64,000 nucleotides of DNA from Hyposmocoma kahamanoa (Eukaryota > Arthropoda > Insecta > Lepidoptera > Cosmopterigidae). The notes under the pieces are model-generated. The model searched no databases. It saw nothing but the letters and a program-made list of their open reading frames with translations, and was not told the origin of the DNA. The position numbers and the translations under genes were made by a program. The stretch is from NCBI RefSeq assembly GCF_003589595.1, contig NW_020654684.1, positions 3,433,793 through 3,497,792 on the forward strand, given 5' to 3'. Of this stretch, positions 35,471 through 46,592 are shown in pieces. The first letter of the stretch is position 1; each line of letters begins with the position of its first letter.

Positions 35471-37394
35471 GACTAATCATCCTAATTGAAATTCTGGTGT
35501 TAAATATATCTATAACACGAAGAATGGTGTTAGAGTATAAAACCGGTTGACTTCACCAAGCTTGGTACCGCCGAAGATATGAAAAAGGTAAGCACAAAAT
35601 TCATTCTCTTGGATTCCGTGAAGCATATGTGCGAGTACGCGAACGAAGCAGAGAAAGACTGTAAAAAGCGTTTGGGGACAATGGCTCGACGCGGAAAGCG
35701 AGCTTACGGAAGGATTTAGTGACTACTACATAGGATAGTCGTGGTTTTATTGAACCGTAAGCACACAAGATCGTCTCATACGTTGCGAGACATTGGCTTC
35801 AAAATGGTCGATGAACGGATTAATGTATTGATACTTACTGGACTACTAAATGTGCAAACCAATGGTAATGTACTATGAGAATATTTTAGGGAGCTCCAAA
35901 ATACAAATTACTGAAGATGCTATAAAGACAAAATTGAAGAAGGATTAAATTTCCTCCTTCATAAATAGGGACAATGAAGCCGCTAAGTCAAAGACAGCGA
36001 AGAACATCTATCAGAACAAAGGCAAACATACCAGAGGCATTTAGGTTGTTAAATTGTAGTGAACGTGATCACCACACTGTAAAAAAATAGAAACCAACAA
36101 AATCATCACTTAACAGTAAAGTCGTTTGTTACCGTGACGTCTTTGGAGCAAAAAACTAAATTACAGTAATGAAAAAGTATATCTAAAAGTTAAAACACTT
36201 ATTGAAAACATTTACTTATAATTAATCACTTCCATGTTTATAAAAATATGTTATCTTGAAATTAAAATTGCAAATGTAATGGCGCGCTCGAACATGTTTA
36301 AAAAATATTTTAGCGTGAAAAATATTCAAGCTGATAAAATGTTGATAATCACTACTGTTTCTATGTCTACAAACTTTATGGATTTCTCTATAAGGAAAAA
36401 AACCACATAGTACCATAGTACAATAAAATAAAGATAAAAATATTCAAATATACGAACTTTTGAGTCAATTGTATCGAAAGTATTTCTAAATTGAGCTCCA
36501 AGTATGAGTTATAAGCGCATAATCACTTTAGACTTTCATAATTGGATGATTTGGCATTGCTATCCTATTACAAGTAGTGGTTTATTTCCACAACGATCCA
36601 GAATAACGAACACAACGCCGAATTAATTACAAAACTAACTTCAAAGTCTCACAATGTTACATAAGAATAATTCAGTACAACACGTGATTGATGAAAGCAT
36701 CAACAGATTTTGACTTTGAGGTCTGAACGCCCGCACTGTGCCGTTTATTTAGAGATTATAAGGATAATAAGACAAACGTCTATACAAATTGCGTTATCTG
36801 TTAAAGTAGAACTGGAACTTTCTAAACTACTAACATAGACAGATTAGGTAGAGAACGATTCTGCACAGAAGTATTTATGTCTAAAACTGTCAAACATGAA
36901 GAAAAGGCTAATAGAATCAACACAAAAACTTAATTAAGCAGCAACTTCAATATTTTCTTTCCAAATTACCAATCAAAGTTCATCCTTCTTCAGCGATATC
37001 GAAATCAGAAAGTTGGCAGAATTCCTAATTCGTAAAACTGAAGTTATACTCAAGCCCTGGATTGAAATAACTTGTGCAAACTCGCAAAGTAAAATTTTGA
37101 TAGACACTAATTGCTGAATTCAAATTAACAGATGAAACTGGTGGCTTCACTTTGGCCTGTTATAATAAGCTACGAAGGGCACGAAGAAGAGGCAAACGAG
37201 ACTAAAACGGAAAATAAATGGACTAGGTTAATAAAAATATTAATTACGGTCAAAAAGGAGTAAAAATGACTTCAAAATAAAGCTCGAGAAATAAGTACAG
37301 AACGATTATAGTATTTACATAGATTACGAACCAAAAACTAAATTGGAAACTAACATCAAGAATGTATGTGTGAGAATCAATAAGGTTGTGCTTG
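35471..37394. other. No gene recognised
   Basis: AT-rich. At 35600-36060 the plus strand looks like heavily decayed coding sequence (for example a stretch reading HTRSSHTLRDIGFKMVDERI near 35770), broken by stops in every frame. I cannot identify it. Confidence 0.35.
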
Positions 37395-37620
37395 ACCTTA
37401 CTTTAATCCTATTTGCAAATTTTAGTTGAAAAATGCTTGGTGCTCCATACAAACTTTCGTCCTCTGTGTCACTCCCCTTGCGATTTATTTTTGTGACAAA
37501 AAGTAGCCTATATCCCTCTCCTAGGTTTTGTCTATCTGTATAGTATATAGTATAGTTCAGCGGTTTAAGAGTGAAAACGTAACAGGCGGGGTTACTTTCG
37601 CATTTATAACATTAGTATGT
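37395..37620 (+). repeat. Retroelement 3'-tail repeat
   Basis: Contains AAAAAGTAGCCTATATCCCT, a GTTCAGCGGTTTAAGAGTG block and the end TTTCGCATTTATAACATTAG-TATG. This resembles the conserved 3' end found on many insect retroelement copies, from general knowledge. The next element inserts directly after TTAGTATG. Confidence 0.5.
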
Positions 37621-38525
37621 ATATATATATGTACGTGTGTATGACTATCGACTTAATGAACAATTATTAGATAGAAAAACTGTAGCTAAGGACCTCGGTG
37701 TGTTATTTGACAGTAAATTAACGTTTCGTGAACATTATGCATACATTAAGAGGAAAGCACTTCAATTGCTGGGCTTCATAACAAGATGCACCAAGGATTT
37801 CAAACGGGCTCAAAGTTATCTGACAGTCTATTACAGTCTTGTCCGTAGTATTTTAGAGTATGCTTGTGTCATTTGGTCTCCCTGCTACTCAGTCCACTCG
37901 AATAGTGTAGAAAGCGTTCAGAGAAAATCACTTCGGATACTTAGTTACAAATGTGGTTATGGCCGCAGCCTCGTTGGCTATAGTGAGAGACTTGACGAAT
38001 TTAAAGTGACCTCCTTAAGTGTTAGCCGTAAGAAACAGGATCTCACTTACTTGCACAAGGTTCTTCACGGTGAGATTGATTCTCCTTACCTCTTAAATAA
38101 AATAGCTCTCTCTACAAGGCGCAACCCCCGAATACCCAACAAGACGTTTTACTTGCGGGCATACAAAAATAATACTTCGTTTTACAACCCCCTTGTAAGA
38201 ATGTGTCGGCTTTACAACGAAATATCTATGAAAAACATCGATTTGGACATTTTTAATCCAGGATCCAGAGTGTTTAGACGAGTAGTAAAGCAGCTTGTAC
38301 TTGTATAGATTTTCACCCATTCCCTTGTCGCTTTAGTATTAAGTAAATAAGTGAATTAACAACAAATTTAACAGTAGTTCTTTCTTGTTACTATAGATTG
38401 ATGTGTCAACATAAGTAGGGTTACAATCTAGTACTGAACTTTGTTATATCATATTTAATTTGTATCAATGTAATTTGATTGTTATCTGTTTTGTTGTCCA
38501 TATAATAAATAAATAAATAAATAAA
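37620..38525 (+). mobile_element. LINE 3' end with intact C-terminal frame
   Basis: The open frame 37637-38308 (223 codons) carries the thumb and C-terminal motifs of Jockey/CR1-like reverse transcriptases: AKDLGVLFDSKLTFREHYAY, LEYACVIWSPCYSVH, VQRKSLRIL and a final FNPGSRVFRRVVKQL. It has no stop or shift, which suggests a recent insertion. The 3' untranslated region ends in (TAAA)n at 38505-38525. AGTATG occurs at both sides (37614-37619, 38526-38531) and is the likely target duplication. The endonuclease and polymerase core are missing through 5' truncation. Confidence 0.85.
38505..38525. repeat. (AAAT)n LINE tail
   Basis: A run of AAAT units forms the 3' tail of the LINE at 37620-38525. 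Similar tails occur at 61485-61502. Confidence 0.9.
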
Positions 38526-38556
38526 AGTATGGATAAGAAAACTGTCATAAGCACAT

Positions 38557-38672
38557 GTAGAGTCCATACGTTACGGTCTTATAGTATGGGGTAATAATAC
38601 AGATCGGAACAGAGATTTTGTAGCACAAATTCATTAGAGCAATTGTGAAATTTCACCGGATGAAACGAGCAG
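38557..38672 (+). pseudogene. LINE reverse-transcriptase C-terminal fragment
   Basis: The plus strand reads SIRYGLIVWGNNTD, then RDFVAQ, FIRAIVKF, matching the well known YGLIxWGNST...VFxAQKxxIRAI pattern of Jockey-clade LINEs. About 40 codons are recognisable with one indel; no tail is visible. It is older and separate from the LINE immediately upstream. Confidence 0.65.
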
Positions 38673-38740
38673 GCGCTTGCTTTGCCAATGGCGTTGTCAA
38701 TAATGACGATAGTGGTTACCCACGGCTCTGACACCTAATA

Positions 38741-38759
38741 ACCTAACCTAACCTAACCT
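38741..38759. repeat. Interstitial (CCTAA)n, insect telomere-like
   Basis: ACCTA is repeated nearly four times, equivalent to TTAGG on the other strand, the common insect telomere repeat. At under 20 bp it may simply be chance or a small remnant. Confidence 0.5.
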
Positions 38760-38760
38760 G

Positions 38761-40973
38761 ATCTAGTAGACTAAATGTGATTATTACAGGTTTGTATCTT
38801 TGTAAGAAAACACACATATTTCTTTAAGAAAGCCATTGAAGTGAATACTTTGTGAGTCTACAGATACCCGAATTGGCTTGTACTTGACAATGTTATATAA
38901 AGCGGCTAAATACAGTAAAAGTTGTTGGCTATTAGACTTAAATTTATTGAAAACGAACGTCTGCAAGTGGTAAACAAAAACAATTTTTATGACAAAAACG
39001 AAACATTAAAAGAAAATTATGATGTAAAAATCTGATCTATCTTTCTTGACATATTTTATTTGTGAGTTTGTAACTTGTGACATTCTTATCGTAGTAGCCA
39101 ATTAACATTACATACTACTTAATATCTGCGTAACATGTTTGTACTGCCACATTTTTGGTACGTAAAATCATTACCATTCGCTGTTTTCATTTCCGTTACT
39201 TGTAATATTTTCAATCAATACTAAGCAACGTTGCCAATGTTGATCGCATATTTGTTTGCTTTCGTTTCTCTCCATTGAGTAATTAGCTTAAATCCATCAC
39301 TGTTCTCAAAAATCAATAAAAACATGTTGTTTGTTCCAGAAAATTTTACGCAATTACTGTTTAAACAATATAGCTACCCAACTGTATTCGTGCCGTGCTG
39401 TATATTTTACACACATAGGTATATACTCGTACTTACATGCAAAGGGTATGGGATGGTCGGATGGATTAAACTTACGTAAGTGGAGACCCAGGATAAAACA
39501 CAATCTATAAAATAAGCTTTCTTAAAAAGCATGATATAGTAGTTAAGCAATTTTCAAAAGTACCGCGTGTGTGCCAAGGAAGACACCACGGACATTTGCA
39601 ACTGGCGCATGACGTCATAAAAGCCGCACGTTGCAGCGAGGGATGGGACAGAAATAGTATACCGAACAGGTGACGTGAATGACATAGATTTTAAGCAATG
39701 TTAATATTTTTGTTTCATGCTATCCTGCAGTACCTACAACCGTCCGTCGCGATAGTGTCCTTCACTCAAAAGTTGGTTAAAAATTATTTTGATTTCAAAA
39801 CCAAAATACATTTTTATACAATATCTGTAATCCCATGGGCCATCGGCAAACAGCCATTAAGCGTGTAAACGAGCCCATTAAACGCAGTTAACTTAATAAA
39901 TGATTTCAATTTAACCATTGCGTCCCCGTTGACCCACGGGTTGAAAACATTTCTACAGCAAATTGTTAAATATTGGCGTGATTTTTAATTACGCAAAATA
40001 TTTTTGCGGTAAAAAAGTATATTCAAGAAAAGTGCGACTCGAAAACGTTATTATTAGCTTTAAAAAGAAAAGAGCACAAGTAAATAATAATGAATAATAA
40101 TGCGTCCATTTTTACAAATGTATGTAGGCAATGCCTACACTTCCATGTTCATTACGAGATTAATATGAAAACAAAAACTAGTTTAGACGATATCCTCAAA
40201 AAGCTCGTCAAACAAATCAGATCATATAAAATTTAATTATAAAACAAATCAAATTTCGATGACAATAACAAGACGATTATACTTCTAATTGCTTGTGCGA
40301 TTGTTTAGATTACTTCCATTTACATTAATTATTTGAAACAATACGCTGTCACTCTAAAGCCTTGAGAACTGTCGGCGGAAATGCGAGCGGATTGTGCAGT
40401 CGCGATTAACGAAATATATTCCTTGGAATTTTGTTGGATTTGTTTAATCGAAAACATGTAATCAGAAATCCTAAAAGGAATACAGAAATGGATGTTGCTT
40501 TTGGGGATTCGTAACTGTGCATGCATTATTTATTGTATGAGAAAATATTCATACAAGGTTAATTTAGCTACAGATTCATTCAAAGGTCATACATACGCAT
40601 CAACTTTATTGCAACTACTTACACACAAATACGACAAACATTTACAAAAGAAACTATTTTTAATTTCAAAACATTTTGCGTATGAAGCGATGACGCCCTA
40701 AACAAAGGCAGATATAAGTCACTTAAAATGGAGAAGTACACAGCACTGTAGAGATCGTAAACCGATAACAGGATGGACAAAACCATTTCTCTAAATAAAT
40801 ATTTGCTTAGTTAATTAACAAAACCTTTTCCAAGTCCTAAATCAACTGTAAATTCTAATTAACACAGTAAACATACCAGGTAACATAATTTGTAGAAACT
40901 AGACTTACTAACGTCTAAACTACTGCACGTCTTAACTAATGCATTATCGATCACGACCAGGCTCGCGTTAACT
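38761..40973. other. No gene recognised
   Basis: AT-rich with short unsupported frames and no repeat or RNA gene recognised. Confidence 0.5.
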
Positions 40974-41393
40974 ATGCTTTTAATACCACGTTAACTACAA
41001 CGTCTTAGACGGGAACGTGACTGCTCCCGGCTGCGAAGTTAATACGTTGCCTCCTGTCGATCTCTGTCATCCTGGTAATTCGTGCACTGATCAATTTACA
41101 TTAGTCCGTAATTAGTCGTAGTATGGGAGGAACAAGAATCCGCCACCAAGTATTATGTTTTATCTAATTTTAAGCTGCCGAATTTATCTTAAACATCTTT
41201 CCCATCAGTCGCTTTATATGTAACTATCTATCTATCCAATCGCTTCATTGGTAAACTACGCAGCTTGTTTGCCAAGTCTCAGTTTGATACTACGTAAACT
41301 CCTTCGTCTTAGTGGGAACGTGACTGCGCCCTGCTTAGCTCTAATACCGGATATCTCCAGCCGAGCCCTGTCGTCCTGGTACCGAGTGCATTG
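40974..41393. repeat. Diverged direct duplication, two 115-bp units
   Basis: Units at 40974-41090 and 41281-41393 share GATAC/AATAC, then AACTAC or AAACTCC, CGTCTTAG, GGGAACGTGACTGC, TAATAC and TGTCNTCCTGGTA, ending GTGCA. The 190 bp between them is not shared. They may be two copies of an unknown element. Confidence 0.65.
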
Positions 41394-42690
41394 GACCATA
41401 ACATTTGCTTTAAAAGATTATTTTTAGACTGATTTTTTTAGGTTTCCAAGATGGCGCGGATGGGTTCTTTTGAAGAAAGAGAAATATTTAGCGTAGATAA
41501 ACAAAATTATATCTGTCTCATTCATACAGACGATTTGTGGTTAAACAAAGAAAAAGACGTCCAGAGACGCTATTGTTCGTTTTTATTTACACAAGATAAA
41601 TTACTCGTTTTATCTTACTGTTTTTATAGGTTTCTGTGAGGAACTAATTCGAACTTTAAATTTAAGTAAGAATATATCCAACTTAGATTAATTTGTTCCA
41701 AAAGAAAAATTAAATACACAGTACACTCTTCTTAGATATGGAATCCAGAAACATAGAGTTAAGGCTCAGCGTGGTTGTAGTCGACAATATCAAGAAATCG
41801 CTATTATGGCGCGTCAACTTAAACAATAATTATTTTTTACTTGTCATCATAAAAAGAAACTCATTATGAATTTGAAAAGGCAAAAGAATCCGATACGTCG
41901 CATATCTCGCAATCTCGCCCACGGGATTTCTATTCCAGGATTCGGACGGACAAGGATTAATTACCGGAAAGTAAGCAGCAAAATATATTCCGCTTCGTTA
42001 GTCTTAAGCTACAAGAATGGAAAATAAGTGCAAAGTCATATGTAGCTTGTAAGACAGAGCTTAAAAGTGGGGGTTCATTATGCTTTTATACTTAATAATT
42101 ATAAAAATTCAGGTATTCAGATAGTATCTGTTTCGTACGCATCAACGTAACATAAGAGAAAAATTACAAAATAAAAAAATTACATTCACGTTACGATGGT
42201 TCAATAAATATTATTTAAAATAAATAAAATAAGATAAAATGTTTTATTCGTTCATTTTAAAGGGCATAGTACTGGGGCGGATGTTTCCATTTAGGCTTGT
42301 TAGGGCCTGTGTTTGGAAACATCGCTCTTCTATAATATTAATAGTAATCTTGCACTTATATAATTTTAAGATGATAAAATTTATAAATTATTTTGATGAA
42401 AAGTTTTCAAAATACTGTACTCGCTTGCTCGAATTTCCGTAACATTAATTTAAAACTCAATCTGTACCATACCGGTTCACAGTACCCCGGCGAGCATCTC
42501 TTGTCGTGTGAAAGCACTCCAAGGAAACATCGTTGTGTTTTGTTTATCCTACAAAAAGCTGCCCTTGCGTATTTATATGCATCTTGTACTTAAAACTCCA
42601 ATGTTTGTCTTTTAAAATTATATAAAATTGTAGAAAGTTTTTATTTGACATACAACGTTAAACAAGAAAAAGACGCAATAATTAAAAAAA
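41394..42690. other. No gene recognised
   Basis: AT-rich. A short frame at 41451-41639 starts with a plausible context (AAGATGGC) and codes about 62 residues without any recognisable motif. Nothing else. Confidence 0.45.
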
Positions 42691-42699
42691 CACACAAGT

Positions 42700-43800
42700 C
42701 AAATGGGTCTGCGACTCAGGTACAGGGCGCTATTAAGGCGATTAACGGCGGGAGGCGGGATCACGCGCGCCTTAGTAGAGACGCAGATCTGCATCAACGC
42801 GCGGTTTTAATCTGCGCGAGGGCAGCGGTCTAGCGGCCCTGCGCCACTTAAAGTACTTGCTTCGCAGTTGATCGCCGTAATGATTGTATATGTAGCCGTG
42901 ATCCTTCTTTGACAAGAACGGTTAATAATACAGAACTCAATCAGGACGCTGCAGTTTTTTTTTGTTTACTCAAATAAAAAGACACCGAAGATATTGGACA
43001 CATCCCTTTTTACGAACCAGATCGATAAATGGATAATTTCAACTTCATTACAAAGATTTAAGAAAATATGAAGATAAGTTTGGTCGATTTTCAATAGCAA
43101 ATATAAATTTATTGACAACGTCGAGATCTATTGTAGAAAACTGAACATGTCCTTAAACTTGAAAATCTGCGCGGTAGTGCGGAGCGCAGTGTGCCATACC
43201 CTGCGGTTCGCCGCGCCTCTCGAAAGTAAAACGAAAAAAATAAAGTAAAACCGCGCGCGCCGCGTTCCCGCGCGGAGAAGCGTTGTCAGTGTGTTCGACG
43301 GCGCGTGTTTTCCATACAAACTGAGGTACTTCAGTACAACGTTAAAAAACGCAGCTCCGGGCTCGTCGTTGGGCGCGGTGCAGTGTGATAATCGCGTCGA
43401 GGCGTGAAAATAATCGTTAGTAATCGAAAAGCCGGCCTAAAACGAAAAAAAGCCTACCTTAGCAAAAACTTCTTTTGCCGATGAAAAGGCGCCTTGCGAC
43501 TTTTAGGCTCAACTCACAATGGTGCAAAGACAAAGTGTCGCGACGTGTCATGTCTTTCGCCTATAGCATATTCATCTCTATTTTCCAATTATTAAGGTAC
43601 ACATTTGTGTTATGCAAATATGGAAACGCGTCACGACGCGTGCATTCGCGCGTCGACACCTGGTCGAAGTGTCGACGTGTGTTGAAGTGTCGGAGCGCAC
43701 TAACGGCGTCACGAGTCGACGCGCGTCGCCAGGCGTTGTAGTTGAATAACAGGAAGCGACGCCATGCTTCGACTCTGCGCCAGTGTGTGTTGAGCCTCAA
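42700..43800. promoter_or_regulatory. CpG-rich island, candidate promoter or 5' exon
   Basis: Against the AT-rich background, three blocks are rich in CpG: 42720-42845, 43150-43450 (with GCGCGCGCC and GCGCGGAGAAGC) and 43625-43770 (many GTCGAC and CGCGTC strings). Arthropod initiator-like TCAGT motifs occur at 43288 and 43328 on the plus strand. This is the pattern expected of a promoter with an untranslated first exon. There is no definite transcript, TATA box or recognisable coding start, and the strand is unclear. Confidence 0.3.
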
Positions 43801-44319
43801 ACACAGCACTTATTAGCACACAAGATATACCCTCCATTTCACTGATTAAGTAATTTTACACTTAAATTCAGTACCACAATTACAATAAACAATTAAAAAA
43901 TTAAAAATAAACTTTCGTAACGCGACGGTGAAAGTGCAGCTATTTGGATTTACAATTACAACTTCTAATTACATGGTACAGGAATGTCGACGTTTTTTAT
44001 GTAGCCCGATTAAAATTAAACATCCAAACATTACATTTTCGGAACACTATGCGTCGTTTAACATTTACAAAATACTAATTAACCATTTGTATCAATATGT
44101 TATTATAATAATTTTGTTACAATATTTTAAGAAAGTTTTACACATGGCAAAAATTCGGACATTGAATTGGAACAAATCAGTCTAAAAATAAACCGTACCG
44201 GTGTTGAAATAAGGTTTAAATTTACGTGAACGCTATTTGACATAACCCTATGGTTTTCGAGTTTTCGGCTGCCATTAGGTCTGGGAGAAAACACGTAGGA
44301 TTCATGAATGAAATAGAAG
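43801..44319. other. No gene recognised
   Basis: AT-rich; an 85-codon frame (43928-44185) has no identifiable motif. Confidence 0.5.
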
Positions 44320-44380
44320 CCGGGATTCGACCGATTTGCTTGATGGACCGCGCGCTGCGATTACGTGAAATATAGAATGA
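44320..44380 (-). pseudogene. Possible tRNA-like SINE head
   Basis: The minus strand reads TAATCGCAGCGCGCGGTCC and then GGTCGAATCCCGG, close to A-box and B-box strings with about the right spacing. The acceptor stem does not form and no tail is visible. Weak. Confidence 0.25.
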
Positions 44381-44399
44381 CGACATTCATTTCAGATAG

Positions 44400-45425
44400 T
44401 GCACATATTTAGACACGTATGTGGATTAATTTGAATTTTCTTCATTCATAAAAAAATAATTATAATACGAATACATTTTGAACAATAATTACGATAACCC
44501 ACAATTATTCAAAAAAACTCGTCAGCAATAAAATAATATACAACACAACACTGGAAAATGATCCCACAAAAACACGATTAAGACAAACTGAAAGCAGATT
44601 TAATGGAAAAGACTGAAAAGAAAATGGCAATGCGCTGTGTGCTCAATAAATAGCAACTTTAAAGAAAGACAAAATACAAGTTGTAAAACAAGCGTAAACA
44701 AGCGCCTCGCAGTAAAATGGATTTGTATGACAAAGAGCTCCATTGAATATAAGCAAACATAATTCCGGAGGGAACAACTAAAGTTCACTTTGTCTTATTC
44801 AAACTTTTCTGTAAAATCAGATTTAAGAAATAATCCCCAAGTGTGCGGATGACAATGAGGTGATGTGTGCTAATATAAAAGTATACATCATAGAAAATGT
44901 ATTAGAAAATGAAATCAATACGTATATTTTTAGCACGGAAAATAAAAATAAGAGAATAAATGAAGGATTTTCATAGATATTAAAATATGTTCAAGTGGCA
45001 ATTGCAGAACAAAGCCGGGTGATTTGCTTCTTTATATTTTATTTACGATATGTTAATGAATGTGCGTATGATAATCATAATAAAAATATTGCACTCTACG
45101 ACTCACCCATAACGTTATTCTTTGGAGTCCTTATTTATTTACGAAAAATTGATGCTTAATGGTTCCAATGGTAAGTAAGTACATGACTGTAATGACTGTA
45201 ACATTTGGTTTATACACCCTACACCAACAAATTCAAATTTAAGTTCAAAATATTTCACAGATACAGGAGTTGCTCTTTGTAAATAGATTTGTACTAATCA
45301 ATCATTTACAATATTTATTTTAAAATATTATATGTACAAACCTGGAAAAGCCAAACCGATTGGTCCTTACGCAAAAGCACTCTGTAAACCCTTTTGTATA
45401 AAGTTATTTCACGACTAAATTTCGT
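44400..45425. other. No gene recognised
   Basis: AT-rich, short frames only. Confidence 0.5.
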
Positions 45426-45796
45426 CAGCGGCAAATTTTGAATATCAATAAGGACGTATTATCTGCAAATAATACTATCTCATGTTACATATCTTTCACG
45501 AGGTTATGGAAACCATTAATACAATTTGCAAACAGAAATGGACCTACAATTTAACCGTGAGCCATGCTAGTTAGCATGGCTGTCCCATTAGGGTATGCAG
45601 TTGCATACCCTGATGTGCTCGCGTTGTTGACAACGACGCTTTTGATCTTATCACTCAAATACGATTTAAGAAGGTCGAAATTACCACCAGGTACAGGCAA
45701 ACTCCACCATATTTCAATGCACCAACCAGGTTGAACAAACAATTCGTTGGGGATAGTGCAATTAAGCGTAACTAGCATTGGATTATGAGTTTCCAT
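45426..45796 (-). pseudogene. LINE reverse-transcriptase palm pseudogene
   Basis: On the minus strand the frame from 45796 to 45551 contains LLKSYLSDKIKSVVVNNAST, the segment just upstream of the palm in Jockey/CR1-like reverse transcriptases. After an in-frame stop the same frame continues with IVGPFLFANCINGF and LVKDM, a second stop, then EIVLFADNTSLL. The catalytic FADD box is here FADN (45458-45469), so a catalytic aspartate is lost. The GVPQGS turn is missing and replaced by two palindromes (45560-45611). Clearly inactive; no 5' or 3' end is visible. Confidence 0.75.
45560..45611. repeat. Two adjacent 22-bp palindromes
   Basis: AGCCATGCTA-GT-TAGCATGGCT at 45560-45581 and AGGGTATGCA-GT-TGCATACCCT at 45590-45611. 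Both have perfect 10-bp arms around a central GT, 8 bp apart, within the reverse-transcriptase pseudogene. Confidence 0.95.
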
Positions 45797-46512
45797 TTCG
45801 GTAATTTACTGGCCAAACCAAATTCGCATAAATGACGTGGCAAATTAGCGTGATTTACGGGAAACTATTGTTACCAGTCCGTAGACGACATAAATTAATG
45901 CTTACGGTACAAAAACGAAAGTCGTAGCCATTGAAATAACAAAGTAATAACGTTAAATCTCTCTCCTGTAAAATTTGGTTCAATGCAGATACGCGCCTTC
46001 TACCAATGCTATACCCCCGACGAATTTCTTATTTTATACGGACTGGTTCTAAATAAGCGTCAGTTCTCTCTTTATAAAAAAATTTTATTGAAATCAATTA
46101 CTGTACAGGTTTCCAATAAGCGTGAGTCTGTAAATCATGTTTATAACAAACATTAACAAACTTGAAGTGCTCAAGCGATAGTAAGAACCATCACCGGTAA
46201 AGTTGGCAACTTACGTTGCAAAAACTACCAGAAAAGCAAAAACTAAGAGAGTTCCGAAACGAAAACATTCTGCCAACTTTTTTAATTACTGCCATGACTA
46301 GGTCTGGATGCACGTTCGATGATTTGTGTAAACGCGGACCGGCGACTGGGTTGTTTCAAAGCCGAAAATTTTGTTTAGAGAGTTTGTTTCTTGGATGTAC
46401 ATTCAAAACAACTTCACTTATCTATTGCAAATAAAAAGTTAACAATTTGTAGTAATCTGCACGTTTGCAAGTCCTATATATAAAAAATCTGTTCCAAAAG
46501 AGACATTATAAA
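45797..46512. other. No gene recognised
   Basis: Possible upstream remains of the reverse-transcriptase pseudogene cannot be read in any frame. Otherwise featureless. Confidence 0.5.
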
Positions 46513-46514
46513 TA

Positions 46515-46592
46515 CAGGGCGTATTATCTCCATGTGGGAGACAACGCATAAAGCATCGTTACCGCGATTCAATAAGTCTTGCGCGCACCCTG
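46515..46592. mobile_element. 78-bp TIR element with TA target site
   Basis: Ends are CAGGGCG and the reverse complement of CGCACCCTG, each next to TA (46513-46514, 46593-46594). An internal CTCC-ATGT-GGAG hairpin is present. CAGGG termini with TA sites are common in small mariner-like elements. The inverted repeats are short, so this is tentative. Confidence 0.45.

Noticed and set aside
45551..45796. Novel 81-residue small protein starting at a good Kozak context
   Set aside because: Reading past the stop in the same frame gives reverse-transcriptase motifs, so it is a LINE pseudogene.
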